From assembly GCA_937921035.1 (NCBI GenBank), contig CALEUL010000059.1, positions 1 through 18,084 of the forward strand: DNA of 18,084 nt. The letters run 5' to 3'. This DNA is from an uncultured Porphyromonadaceae bacterium (GTDB lineage: Bacteria > Bacteroidota > Bacteroidia > Bacteroidales > Muribaculaceae). The position numbers and the translations under genes were made by a program. Every line of letters begins with the position of its first letter. The first letter of the stretch is position 1. Below the pieces are notes generated by a model that did no database searches, was not told where the DNA came from, and saw only the letters and a list, made by a program, of their open reading frames with translations. This document shows, in pieces, positions 6,487 through 15,175 of this stretch.

Positions 6487-9400
6487 TTATTTCACGAATT
6501 TGAAGGTCTGGCTTTCTGCACCTGCCTGAGCCACACCTACATATACGCCTGCCTCTACATCGGCGGTGTATGTTTCGCCGGCTGCGAGATTTACGCGGGC
6601 TACTATCAGACCGGCAGCATTGTACAGGGTAACTGTAGCGGCTTCATTTGCGGTGAGGCAAGCGCCGGCTACTGTCAGAAGGTTGGCTGCGGGTTTGATT
6701 AACTGTACTCCGTCTACTTCGGGTTTCTTCGAACCTTCGTAGTTAACGGCAACTACACCGTAGCCGCGTACGCCGGGAGCTACAAGCTCTACCTCGGGAT
6801 TTTCCTCTCCGAGTTTGATACGCTTGATACCGTCCTGATGGCGAGGGTTGGTGGCGTCGAACTTCTCGGCCCAGCCGAAGCACTTGACGTTGTTGAACAG
6901 TGCGTCGTCGTCAAGAGCCTCTACTGCTTCGATATCAGCTGCGGAGGGTGTACGGTAGCACCAGTAGAGGTACTCGCCGGTGTCGTCAAGTGCAAGCTGA
7001 GGAATACCTACGTGCTCGTTGCCGCTGCCTTCGACTGCTACAGGAGCGCCGTCGATAAGCACTGCATTGTAGGTGCTGAACGATGAGGATTCGGGATCTT
7101 TCTCCAGATCGGAGATATTAACACGGTAGAGACCGCCCTTGACGAAGTCTTTGGACGATTTGCCCATGCGGTCTACATAGAAGTAGAGGTGATCATTCTT
7201 GGTATCTACTGCAAAAGTAGTCATGATGGGATCGAACTTGTTGAAGAATATAGCCTCGCTGGGACGGGGACCTACTTCTGTGCTGCTCTTGCCGATGTTG
7301 GATTCGCGGAAACGGAAGATACCGTTGCCGTTATACTTCATGCCAACCCAGTAGAGGGGTTCGGGATTGCCTGCGTTGTCTGTCGTCTGAGTGATGGCGA
7401 AGCCGGCCTTGATACAGCCGTATACCCATTCTGCTCCGTAGAATGCCATCCAGTTGTTTTCCATCCACGATGGATAGTCCTGGGGCAGAGAAATAGCGTT
7501 TGCGGGAATCTTGCGGATGCAGACGTTGCGGTCGTTTACATAGAGGGTGTCGCCGTAAACATACAGGCCGAAGGGATCCTTGTAGGCGTTGTTGCCGGCG
7601 TTGTCGAGGATTGTAGCCTGGAATACCTGGCCGCCTACCTTGGAGATGTAGAACAGTTTGCCGTCGCCGTCAATATTGCCGGTAGCGGAGTAAACGAATT
7701 TCTTGCCTGCGCTGGCACCATAGATACGGTTCTTGAACTGGGTAAGCTGGAAGGTGTGAGGTACTCCGCCTACGTCGTAGGTATCGTCCTGGCCGTCGGC
7801 GTATACACAGTGTAGCATGTCGTCCTCACCGGCGTAGTAAAGACCGGCGGGCATACCCATGTCGGAGGGGCCGGCTGCAAGGTTGGCGTCGCCTACGATA
7901 TTGAGGTCTTTCCAGCCTTCGGCGGCCTTGTAAGTGTCAACAAGGTCAACGGGAACTGTAACTGTGGGCTCTGATAGGAAATGTGCGAAAACGCCGTCAG
8001 GCATCACTGCGGGCAGAGCTGCTGTTACGGTTAAGTTCTCGATAGCGCTGTTGTCGAATGCACCTGCTTCGATAATGGCGAGGATAGAACCGAGGTTTAG
8101 GCTCTTGAGCGAGGAGCATCCCTGGAATGCGTCGGCTTTGACAACGGTAACCTTGTTGCTCAGGTTAACCTTGCTCAGCTTGGCGCAGCCATTGGCAACG
8201 CCGTAAGGAACTTCGCTGCCAAGATAGGTAAGTTCTTCAAGATTGGGGCTCGATGCGGCTACATTACGGCCTACAGCTCCTTTTACTTCCAGCTTGGTTA
8301 CGCCTGTGCCTACTAACGAGTAGTCGCCGTAGTTTACGCAAGAGGGAAGGTTTACTGTCTCTACATTCGATGCACGGTACAGTGCATACGGTGCCAGTGT
8401 GGTAACTGCGGCATTGTCAACTACCTTGTTGGCGTTTGCTACTGCATAGGCATAAATTGTCGAACCGTCGGTAGAAGCGATATAGGCACCGTCAAGTTCG
8501 GCCTTGAAGTTTTCGTTACCTTCTGCAACGCTGAACTTTACAATTTCGTTGCCCATGAAAGCGCCGTCGCCGTATGTCTTGAGGCTGGCAGGCAGCGAAA
8601 CTTCGGTAAGTTTATTTGCTGCAAAGGCCTGGCTGCCGATGCGGGTGGTGGCTTCGGGCACTGCCAATGCTCCGCTCAGTGCGGCGTTCTGTAATGCCAT
8701 GTCGCCGAAGCTGGTGATTCCTGCGGGCAGATTGATGTTGCTCACATTGGTGTTGCAGAATGCCATAGCTTCGATGGTGGTGATGCCCTCGGGCAGAACA
8801 ACGGTGCTAAGGCTCCTGGCGCCTAAGAAGCAGCTGCTGGGAATGGTGGTTACACCTGCGGGTATCGTAACAGAAGTTAGTCCTGTTGTAGCGAATGAAC
8901 GGGTGCCGAGGGCGGTTACACCGTCGCCAAGTTCTACGCTCTCAAGAAGTGTGGCGCCATCGCAGAAGCTGTCGTACAGTGTTGTCATCTTACCGCCGAC
9001 AACAACTTTCTTCAGGGCCTTGGCTGCGCGGAAGGGGCGCTTGTCCATTGTGGCGGGAGTTACAAGCTGACGATAGATGTATACTTCTTCCACTGCGTCC
9101 AGACCGCCTTCGGAGAAACCGCCGGCGTCTAACGACAGTTCCGTATCGCCTTCTTCTACGGTAATTTTCCTAAGGCCGGTGCAACCCTTGAACTGGTTGG
9201 CGTCAACCTTGGCGATACCCGAAGGAATGGAAATTTCCTCAAGGGCAACGCAGTTTGTGAATGTATTCTGCTCTATCTTGGTAAGACCGGTAGAAAGATT
9301 GATGCTCTTCAGCTGGCTGCAATCCTGGAAGCCGCCGATGCTGATTTTAATAACCGAATTAGGCATCTGCATCGACGTGATGGGCATGCCTTTGAACGCA

Positions 9401-9660
9401 TTCTTCAGATCGGTTACGGTGTAAGTCTTTCCGTTGTACTCGATTTTCTCGGGAATGACAATGTCGCCTGTGTACTCGGTAGGTGCTGTGCCGTTTTCAA
9501 CCACCAGAGAAGTGGTCAGCTTGGGTGTGCTCAGCTTGTTGCCGCTGATCTGATAAACAATACCCTCGTGGATAAAGTTTGTCGCAGCAGAAGCAACCTG
9601 GCTACCGAATGCCATCATTGCAAGAGCAACGCCGGCAAAAAGTTTGGTAGAAATGTTCAT
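6487..9660 (-). CDS. BspA-like leucine-rich repeat surface protein with propeller-like region and T9SS-type C-terminal domain
   Basis: A secreted 1057-residue protein of unknown ligand, probably on the surface in adhesion or host/glycan binding. Residues 1-26 are a signal peptide (MNISTKLFAGVALAMMAFGS..ASA). Residues 66-560 contain BspA/LRR_5 repeats of about 22-24 residues, such as IEQNTFTNCVALEEISIPSG and TTIEAMAFCNTNVSNINLPAG. The block closes at 570-590 with VDTYKAAEGWKDLNIVG, a common end of such domains. Residues 600-975 are rich in aromatic beta-strand segments (GLYVYGDTLYVNDR, DHLYFYVD, GEYLYWCYR) and resemble an irregular beta-propeller; this is an inference. Residues 990-1057 look like a type A T9SS sorting domain (VTLYNAAGLIVARVNL, GVYVGVAQAG, ending KFVK). 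It has its own promoter and terminator. Confidence 0.88.
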   Translation of the reverse strand: MNISTKLFAGVALAMMAFGSQVASAATNFIHEGIVYQISGNKLSTPKLTTSLVVENGTAPTEYTGDIVIPEKIEYNGKTYTVTDLKNAFKGMPITSMQMPNSVIKISIGGFQDCSQLKSINLSTGLTKIEQNTFTNCVALEEISIPSGIAKVDANQFKGCTGLRKITVEEGDTELSLDAGGFSEGGLDAVEEVYIYRQLVTPATMDKRPFRAAKALKKVVVGGKMTTLYDSFCDGATLLESVELGDGVTALGTRSFATTGLTSVTIPAGVTTIPSSCFLGARSLSTVVLPEGITTIEAMAFCNTNVSNINLPAGITSFGDMALQNAALSGALAVPEATTRIGSQAFAANKLTEVSLPASLKTYGDGAFMGNEIVKFSVAEGNENFKAELDGAYIASTDGSTIYAYAVANANKVVDNAAVTTLAPYALYRASNVETVNLPSCVNYGDYSLVGTGVTKLEVKGAVGRNVAASSPNLEELTYLGSEVPYGVANGCAKLSKVNLSNKVTVVKADAFQGCSSLKSLNLGSILAIIEAGAFDNSAIENLTVTAALPAVMPDGVFAHFLSEPTVTVPVDLVDTYKAAEGWKDLNIVGDANLAAGPSDMGMPAGLYYAGEDDMLHCVYADGQDDTYDVGGVPHTFQLTQFKNRIYGASAGKKFVYSATGNIDGDGKLFYISKVGGQVFQATILDNAGNNAYKDPFGLYVYGDTLYVNDRNVCIRKIPANAISLPQDYPSWMENNWMAFYGAEWVYGCIKAGFAITQTTDNAGNPEPLYWVGMKYNGNGIFRFRESNIGKSSTEVGPRPSEAIFFNKFDPIMTTFAVDTKNDHLYFYVDRMGKSSKDFVKGGLYRVNISDLEKDPESSSFSTYNAVLIDGAPVAVEGSGNEHVGIPQLALDDTGEYLYWCYRTPSAADIEAVEALDDDALFNNVKCFGWAEKFDATNPRHQDGIKRIKLGEENPEVELVAPGVRGYGVVAVNYEGSKKPEVDGVQLIKPAANLLTVAGACLTANEAATVTLYNAAGLIVARVNLAAGETYTADVEAGVYVGVAQAGAESQTFKFVK

Positions 9661-9736
9661 TTTGCTGAATTTAAGTAGGTTATAGAATTAAGATTTAGTT
9701 TTCGCGCTTTACGAAGCATATTTGCGCTTCTACTCG

Positions 9737-9770
9737 CAAAATTACAAATTAATTTTCATTCGGCAAGCAA
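9737..9770 (-). promoter_or_regulatory. Promoter of the BspA-like gene
   Basis: On the minus strand TAATTTTG (9744-9737) matches the -7 consensus TAnnTTTG. CTTG at 9767-9764 lies 19 bases upstream, where the -33 box belongs. The transcript would carry a leader of about 70 bases, containing a GAAGC/GCTTC inverted repeat at 9713-9730 of unknown meaning. Confidence 0.55.
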
Positions 9771-9841
9771 TTGCATCACTAATAAATAAAAAATTTCACA
9801 ACAATTGTAAACAAATACAAATTACGTTGTCTTTCCCATAG

Positions 9842-9877
9842 GTCCAATCGACCCAATCTGCCCAACCCGTCCAATCG
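9842..9877. repeat. Degenerate CCAATC tandem repeat
   Basis: GTCCAATCG occurs at 9842-9850 and again at 9869-9877, with the related ACCCAATCTG and CCCAACCCG between them, so the stretch is a decayed array of about 9-10-bp units. It lies just upstream of the plus-strand promoter in the 280-base divergent spacer. Apart from this and the two promoters, the spacer holds only AT-rich DNA. Confidence 0.6.
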
Positions 9878-9878
9878 C

Positions 9879-9909
9879 TTGCGTATATCAGGGAAAATTG
9901 CTAACTTTG
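9879..9909 (+). promoter_or_regulatory. Promoter of the type B substrate/transglycosylase/uvrA cluster
   Basis: TAACTTTG at 9902-9909 is a perfect TAnnTTTG -7 box, with TTG at 9879-9881 twenty bases upstream as the -33 element. Transcription would start near 9915, giving a leader of about 26 bases before the ATG at 9941. Confidence 0.75.
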
Positions 9910-9940
9910 TATATTTAAGCGATAATCATATTTCCAGCTT

Positions 9941-11257
9941 ATGAACATTCTGATTAGGACTATCATTCCCGTCATATTCGCAACTGCCCTACCCTGCACT
10001 GCGGCTGTAACTTTCAGCGGCCTTTCCGACAAGGCCGTTCGCGTCGAGGTTGCAGCATCCACCGGCCTCGAGGCCGTTTATGTTCTCCCGTCCACTCAGG
10101 GCGTTACAATGGAATTCGAAGGTGCTTCGACGCAGGCCAGATGGTCGGCTTTCAGCGCTATGGGAGGCGCTTATGCCGAAGAAATGGGAACTGGATCTTC
10201 CGTCCCATGCCGCCAGGGCGACATGGGTTATATCGTGGAGGACAACGGGCGCCAGACCTGCTTCTGGGTGATAGACTACTCGCAATATGAACTGCAATTA
10301 AGCGGCTTAGACCTCTCGCAGGAGGACAGCGACTGCTCACGCACGGCTCTCGTATTCACCGGCAACGCCGCCGAAATACCGTACCACAACATCAACGGAC
10401 GACGATTGGTGATTTCCCGCGAGCTCGAGCTGTCATGGCAGACACTCTCGTTCGACGAAGAGGCCTTCACATATAACACCACCCGCTCGAAAGAGACTCT
10501 GGAAAGCATCAGCCGAATCGTATCGGCGCCCGCCGCTCTGTGCAACACCACCTTTACCCTCACCGGCGACCGCTTCCTCAAAGCATGGAGCCGCGAACTG
10601 AGCATCGAGAGCCCGTTTATTGAGACTTTTGCCGTCGACGCCCAGACACGTGCCACCCAGGCAACACGCGACGCCGACAACGAAATCAAGGACAGCAACG
10701 AAGGTCTCGGAGGTTCTGCCCCCTGCGAAATCACTTTCGAGGCCGCAGTAACCGACGCCGCCATCTACACCCAGTGGGAAATTTCGCGCGACGCCGCATT
10801 CGAGACCATCGACAACAGCTTCACCGAGCATGATTTCTCATACACCTTCACCGACCAGGGCACAACATACGTGCGCTTCACCGCCAACAACGCCGACGGA
10901 ACATGCCCCTACGAAGGCGCCGTATACGAAATAGTGATAGGTGAATCGCGTCTCGACATCCCCAACGCCTTCTCGCCCCAGGCTTCGCCCGGCACAAACG
11001 ACGAGTGGAAAGTGAGCTACAAATCGCTCACCAGTTTCGAGTGCCACATCTTCAACCGCTGGGGCAAAGAGCTGTTCTCCACCACCGATCCTGCTCAGGG
11101 CTGGGACGGACGCTCTGGCGGAAAATACGTTCCGGCCGGAGTATACTATTATGTGATAAAAGCAACTGGTGCCGACGGCATAAAATACAACAAAGCCGGC
11201 GACATAAACATTATAAACTATACCGGTAGCGGTACAACCGAGCAGCCGGCAGAATAA
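9941..11257 (+). CDS. Secreted protein with PKD-like domain and type B T9SS sorting domain (gliding-motility C-terminal domain)
   Basis: This 438-residue protein is predicted to cross the inner membrane by its signal peptide (residues 1-22, MNILIRTIIPVIFATALPCTAA) and the outer membrane by the type IX system. Residues about 339-427 match the CHU_C/gliding-motility-associated domain: DIPNAFSPQ, TNDEWKV, FECHIFNRWGKELFS, GWDGRSGG, VPAGVYYYVIKATG. Type B domains of this kind usually need a PorP/SprF-like partner; none is encoded in the window. Residues about 262-334 look like a PKD or Ig-like module (YTFTDQGTTYVRFTANNADG). Residues 25-235 are not recognised. The lytic transglycosylase gene begins 15 bases downstream, suggesting joint expression. 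Despite the domain name, gliding motility is not implied. Confidence 0.85.
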   Translation: MNILIRTIIPVIFATALPCTAAVTFSGLSDKAVRVEVAASTGLEAVYVLPSTQGVTMEFEGASTQARWSAFSAMGGAYAEEMGTGSSVPCRQGDMGYIVEDNGRQTCFWVIDYSQYELQLSGLDLSQEDSDCSRTALVFTGNAAEIPYHNINGRRLVISRELELSWQTLSFDEEAFTYNTTRSKETLESISRIVSAPAALCNTTFTLTGDRFLKAWSRELSIESPFIETFAVDAQTRATQATRDADNEIKDSNEGLGGSAPCEITFEAAVTDAAIYTQWEISRDAAFETIDNSFTEHDFSYTFTDQGTTYVRFTANNADGTCPYEGAVYEIVIGESRLDIPNAFSPQASPGTNDEWKVSYKSLTSFECHIFNRWGKELFSTTDPAQGWDGRSGGKYVPAGVYYYVIKATGADGIKYNKAGDINIINYTGSGTTEQPAE

Positions 11258-11272
11258 TCTATCGAAACAGAA

Positions 11273-12205
11273 ATGAATTTACGAAACATACTCTTTGCCG
11301 TGGCTTTTGCCCTTGCATCATCTGCCGCGGCACAGGCTCCGCAGCCCGAATTCTCCAAAGTACTCACTCCGGAAATCCCGTCGTCGGTTAAATTATGCGG
11401 CCAGAATATCGATCTCGACCGCGTAGACCTGTTCGAAGGCTTCGACCGCGAGCTCACCTCCCTCGCATACACCCACGGCAACACCATGCTGATTATCAAG
11501 CGCGCAAACCGGTTCTTTCCCGAGATAGCGCCCATTCTCAAAGCCAACGGCGTTCCTTCCGACCTGTTGTACCTCGCCTGCGTGGAAAGCTCGCTCAATC
11601 CAAGGGCCTACAGCGGCGCTGCTGCCGCTGGACTGTGGCAGTTCATTGCCTCGGCCGCCAAGGAATACGGCCTCGAGGTGAACGACGAGGTAGACGAACG
11701 CTACAACACCGAGAAAGCTACTGCCGCGGCATGCCGATACCTCAAGAAGGCATATAACCGCTTCGGCAACTGGCCCTCGGCTATGGCCGCTTACAACGGA
11801 GGTATGGCTCGCATTAGCAAAGAACTGGAAGCGCAGCTCCAGGACTCCTCGCTGGACCTATATCTCGCCGAGGAAACCACACGCTACCCCCTGCGCATAA
11901 TGGCTATGAAAGAGATTATGGAGAATCCCCGGAAATACGGCTTCTTCCTTAACGAAAACCAGCTGTATCAGCCACGACGTTACAAGGTCGTGGAGGTATC
12001 AGGCCCCGTGGAAAGCTGGCCCGAATGGGCTGATAAACACGGAATAAGCTATGCAACTCTCCGAAACGAAAATCCCTGGATCCGAAGCAAGAAACTAACT
12101 AACAAGACCGGCAAGACCTACAAGGTGCGCATTCCATCCAGCCAGTCGCTCTCGCGACGCGATGCCGGAACTACTACCTACAACCCCGCCTGGATAGGCC
12201 GGTAA
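11273..12205 (+). CDS. Lytic transglycosylase (SLT family, MltD-like)
   Basis: It cleaves the MurNAc-GlcNAc bond of peptidoglycan to form 1,6-anhydro ends, in the periplasm. Residues 1-20 are a signal peptide (MNLRNILFAVAFALASSAAA). The SLT goose-lysozyme-like domain spans about 85-205: the catalytic Glu is E105 in CVESSLNP, followed by GAAAAGLWQF (115-124) and AMAAYNGG (170-177). The C-terminal part (about 230-300; YKVVEVSGPVESWPEWADKHGISYATLRNENPWI) resembles a divergent LysM module ending in YKVRIPS. It is a single-domain-plus-LysM form, shorter than E. coli MltD. It lies 15 bases after the type B substrate and 25 bases before uvrA with no terminator in between, so the three are probably one transcript. 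Confidence 0.9.
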   Translation: MNLRNILFAVAFALASSAAAQAPQPEFSKVLTPEIPSSVKLCGQNIDLDRVDLFEGFDRELTSLAYTHGNTMLIIKRANRFFPEIAPILKANGVPSDLLYLACVESSLNPRAYSGAAAAGLWQFIASAAKEYGLEVNDEVDERYNTEKATAAACRYLKKAYNRFGNWPSAMAAYNGGMARISKELEAQLQDSSLDLYLAEETTRYPLRIMAMKEIMENPRKYGFFLNENQLYQPRRYKVVEVSGPVESWPEWADKHGISYATLRNENPWIRSKKLTNKTGKTYKVRIPSSQSLSRRDAGTTTYNPAWIGR

Positions 12206-12230
12206 AAAGGGTTCCAAACACAGTCTGTAA

Positions 12231-15110
12231 ATGAGCGAAAAAGATATCGACATAACCGAAACAACAGTTGCCGACGACGGTTCGGCTGGCTCCGTAAGCG
12301 TTATCGGAGCTCGTGTGAACAACCTCAAGAACGTTGATGTGGACATTCCGCACAACAAGCTCACAGTCATCACCGGCCTCAGCGGCAGCGGTAAATCGTC
12401 TCTGGCCTTCGACACCATATTTGCCGAAGGTCAGCGACGCTACATTGAAACTTTCTCGGCATACGCACGCAACATGCTCGGAACTCTGGAGCGCCCGGAC
12501 GTCGACCAGATAAGCGGACTGTGTCCGGTAATTGCCATAGAGCAGAAAACGATAAACAAAAATCCGCGAAGCACTATCGGCACCACCACAGAGATTTACG
12601 ACTTCCTGCGTCTGCTCTTCGCCCGCATAGGCCATGCGCGCAGTTATCTCTCGGGACGCGATATGGTGAAGTATACCGACGAGATGATTGTCGACGAAAT
12701 CATAAGACATTATCAGGACAAAAAAATATATATTCTCGCACCGGTTGTAAAAAACCGAAAGGGACACTACCGCGAACTGTTCGAGCAGCTCTCGCGAAAA
12801 GGCTACCTGAATGTGCGCGTCGACGGTGAATTCAAGGAAATAAAGGGAGGCATGCGACTCGACCGATACCAGAACCACAGCGTGGAACTTGTCGTGGACA
12901 AACTGAAAGTGAACGACAAAGACCGCGAGCGCCTCCTTGCTTCCGTAAGCAACGCCCTCGTGCAGGGCGACAAAGAGCTCATGGTGCTCGACGCCGATAC
13001 CGACAGAATAGCCCACTTCAGCCAGGAACTCATGGACCCCGAGACTGGCCTGTCGTACCACGAGCCGGCGCCGCACAATTTCTCTTTTAACTCACCGCAG
13101 GGCGCATGTCCGCGTTGCAAGGGTCTCGGGTATGTAAGCATTATCGACCGGTCCAAGATTGTGCCGGACGAAAAACTCTCCATTGCCAAAGGCGCACTCG
13201 CGCCGCTGGGCAAATACACCGAAAATTTTACATTCCAGCAGATACGGGCAATCCTCGAGGGGTATGGATTCACTATAAACACACCCTTCGCCGAACTGAG
13301 CGACGAAGCCGTAGACGATATATTCAACGGCACAACCTCGGTACCGAGGCTGAAGGACAGCACGCTGTCGTCGTTCAGCTATTTCAAGTCATTCGACGGA
13401 ATAATAAAGTTCATCGAGCAGGCCGGCGAGGAAGACGGCGGATACCAGGCCCGCAAATGGAGCGGCCAGTTTATTACCCGGTGCACGTGCCCCGAGTGTA
13501 ACGGTGCGCGTCTGAACCGCGAGGCGCTACACTTCTATGTGGACAACCACAACATTGCCCAACTGTCGGCTCTGGATATCGACGCGCTGTCCGAATGGGC
13601 ATCCGGCGCTCTGGACCGTTTCAGCGAGCGCGACCGCAAAATAGCCGCCGAGATAATGAAAGAGATATCCACCCGTCTGCGCTTCCTTGTAGACGTAGGT
13701 CTGGGTTATCTTCAGCTCGACCGTGCGTCGGCGACTCTGTCCGGCGGCGAGAGCCAGCGCATACGCCTGGCCACTCAGCTCGGTTCGGAACTCGTGAATG
13801 TCCTCTATATCCTGGACGAACCCAGCATCGGGCTGCATCAGCGCGACAACCACAGGCTGATTTCGTCGCTAAAGCGTCTGCGCGACGCAGCCAACACTAT
13901 TATCGTTGTCGAACACGACAAAGATATAATGCTCGAAGCCGACTACATTGTAGACATCGGTCCCGGTGCTGGCCGCAAAGGCGGTCAGGTCGTTTTCCAA
14001 GGTACGCCGGACCAGATGCTCAAAAGCGGAACACTCACTGCGGCATACCTCAACGGCAGCGCAACCATAGAAACACCTTCCGCGCGTCGCAAAGGAAACG
14101 GCAAGAAGCTGATTCTGAAAGGAGCCTCCGGACACAACCTGCGCGATGTCGATTTCGAGCTTGATCTGGGAACACTCACGGTTGTTGCCGGAGTATCTGG
14201 CAGCGGAAAATCGTCCCTCGTAAACGGTACTCTTCAGGCCATTCTCAGCAACAAATTCTATCATTCCAACGCCACGCCCCTGCCCTACAGGGAACTTATA
14301 GGAATCGAGAACATCGACAAGGTTGTTACCGTAGACCAGTCCCCGCTCGGACGCACGCCGCGTTCGAATCCGGCCACATATACCGGTGTTTTCTCCGACA
14401 TTCGCAGCCTATTCGTAAACTTGCCCGAGGCCAAAATACGCGGCTACAAGCCGGGGCGCTTCTCCTTCAATGTGAGCGGTGGCCGATGCGAGGCTTGCAA
14501 GGGAAACGGCTATAAGACGATAGAGATGAACTTCCTGCCCGACGTGCTTATTCCTTGCGAGGAATGCCGAGGAAAACGCTACAACCGCGAGACTCTCGAG
14601 GTACGTTTCAAAGGCAAATCCATAGCCGACGTCCTCGACATGACCATCAACCAGGCCGTCGAATTCTTCAGCGGAATACCGTCAATCTACAAAAAAATAA
14701 AGGTCCTCCAGGAAATTGGACTGGGTTACATCAAACTCGGCCAACCGTCCTCAACTCTGTCCGGCGGAGAAAATCAGCGTGTGAAGCTGGCCACAGAACT
14801 CGCCAAGAAAGATACCGGGCGCACTCTCTTTATTCTCGACGAACCCACCACGGGCCTGCACTTCGAAGACATTAAGACACTCATGGGAATCCTAAACCGC
14901 CTGGTAGAGAAGGGCAACACCGTTCTTGTTATCGAGCACAACCTCGACGTTCTGCGCCTTGCCGACAGGATTATCGATATGGGACCCGAGGGTGGCCGCG
15001 GAGGCGGTACAATCCTCGCATCTGGCACACCCGAGGAAATTGCTGACGGCGATTCGCCATCTGCTCCATTCCTCCGCTCAGAACTGGGTATAGAGAAGAC
15101 GGCAGAATAA
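12231..15110 (+). CDS. uvrA: UvrABC excinuclease subunit A
   Basis: The damage-sensing ATPase of nucleotide excision repair; it dimerises, loads UvrB and leaves. The 959 residues are close to the usual 940. Two ABC ATPase halves are complete: Walker A GLSGSGKSS (49-57) and GVSGSGKSS (654-662), signature LSGGESQRIRLA (503-514) and LSGGENQRVKLA, Walker B LYILDEPSIGLH and LFILDEPTTGLH. The C-terminal zinc module is intact (C753, C756, C776, C779). In the first half one CxxC is kept (CPRC in SPQGACPRCKGLGY), but the partner pair is missing (FSQELMDPETGLSY), and the early CxxC common after LLFARIG is absent. This looks like a lineage variant, not decay. The acidic 20-residue N-terminal lead before VIGARVNNLKN is short and probably unstructured. 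It is the last gene of the cluster. Confidence 0.97.
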   Translation: MSEKDIDITETTVADDGSAGSVSVIGARVNNLKNVDVDIPHNKLTVITGLSGSGKSSLAFDTIFAEGQRRYIETFSAYARNMLGTLERPDVDQISGLCPVIAIEQKTINKNPRSTIGTTTEIYDFLRLLFARIGHARSYLSGRDMVKYTDEMIVDEIIRHYQDKKIYILAPVVKNRKGHYRELFEQLSRKGYLNVRVDGEFKEIKGGMRLDRYQNHSVELVVDKLKVNDKDRERLLASVSNALVQGDKELMVLDADTDRIAHFSQELMDPETGLSYHEPAPHNFSFNSPQGACPRCKGLGYVSIIDRSKIVPDEKLSIAKGALAPLGKYTENFTFQQIRAILEGYGFTINTPFAELSDEAVDDIFNGTTSVPRLKDSTLSSFSYFKSFDGIIKFIEQAGEEDGGYQARKWSGQFITRCTCPECNGARLNREALHFYVDNHNIAQLSALDIDALSEWASGALDRFSERDRKIAAEIMKEISTRLRFLVDVGLGYLQLDRASATLSGGESQRIRLATQLGSELVNVLYILDEPSIGLHQRDNHRLISSLKRLRDAANTIIVVEHDKDIMLEADYIVDIGPGAGRKGGQVVFQGTPDQMLKSGTLTAAYLNGSATIETPSARRKGNGKKLILKGASGHNLRDVDFELDLGTLTVVAGVSGSGKSSLVNGTLQAILSNKFYHSNATPLPYRELIGIENIDKVVTVDQSPLGRTPRSNPATYTGVFSDIRSLFVNLPEAKIRGYKPGRFSFNVSGGRCEACKGNGYKTIEMNFLPDVLIPCEECRGKRYNRETLEVRFKGKSIADVLDMTINQAVEFFSGIPSIYKKIKVLQEIGLGYIKLGQPSSTLSGGENQRVKLATELAKKDTGRTLFILDEPTTGLHFEDIKTLMGILNRLVEKGNTVLVIEHNLDVLRLADRIIDMGPEGGRGGGTILASGTPEEIADGDSPSAPFLRSELGIEKTAE

Positions 15111-15135
15111 AAAACTGCCGAGCAACGCGTTTTTT
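15100..15135 (+). terminator. Possible weak terminator of uvrA
   Basis: CGGCAG (15100-15105) pairs with CTGCCG (15115-15120) around an A-rich loop that contains the uvrA stop codon, and a run of six T follows at 15130-15135. The T-run is nine bases away from the stem, so the terminator is not canonical. Confidence 0.35.
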
Positions 15136-15148
15136 AAACGATAATGTT

Positions 15149-15156
15149 TACATTTG
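15149..15156 (+). promoter_or_regulatory. -7 box of the MINPP-type phosphatase gene
   Basis: TACATTTG matches the TAnnTTTG consensus. A clear TTTG -33 box is not seen; a T-run at 15130-15135 is somewhat too close. The leader would be about 14 bases, ending at the ATG at 15176. Confidence 0.6.
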
Positions 15157-15175
15157 CGAGAAATAACATAATATC

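Noticed and set aside
9941..11257. Gliding motility function for the type B protein
   Set aside because: The gliding-type C-terminal domain is a secretion signal shared by many non-gliding Bacteroidota; nothing else here points to motility.
12174..13076. Minus-strand open frame (300 codons) opposite the start of uvrA
   Set aside because: Antisense to strongly conserved UvrA sequence, with no family resemblance or promoter of its own.
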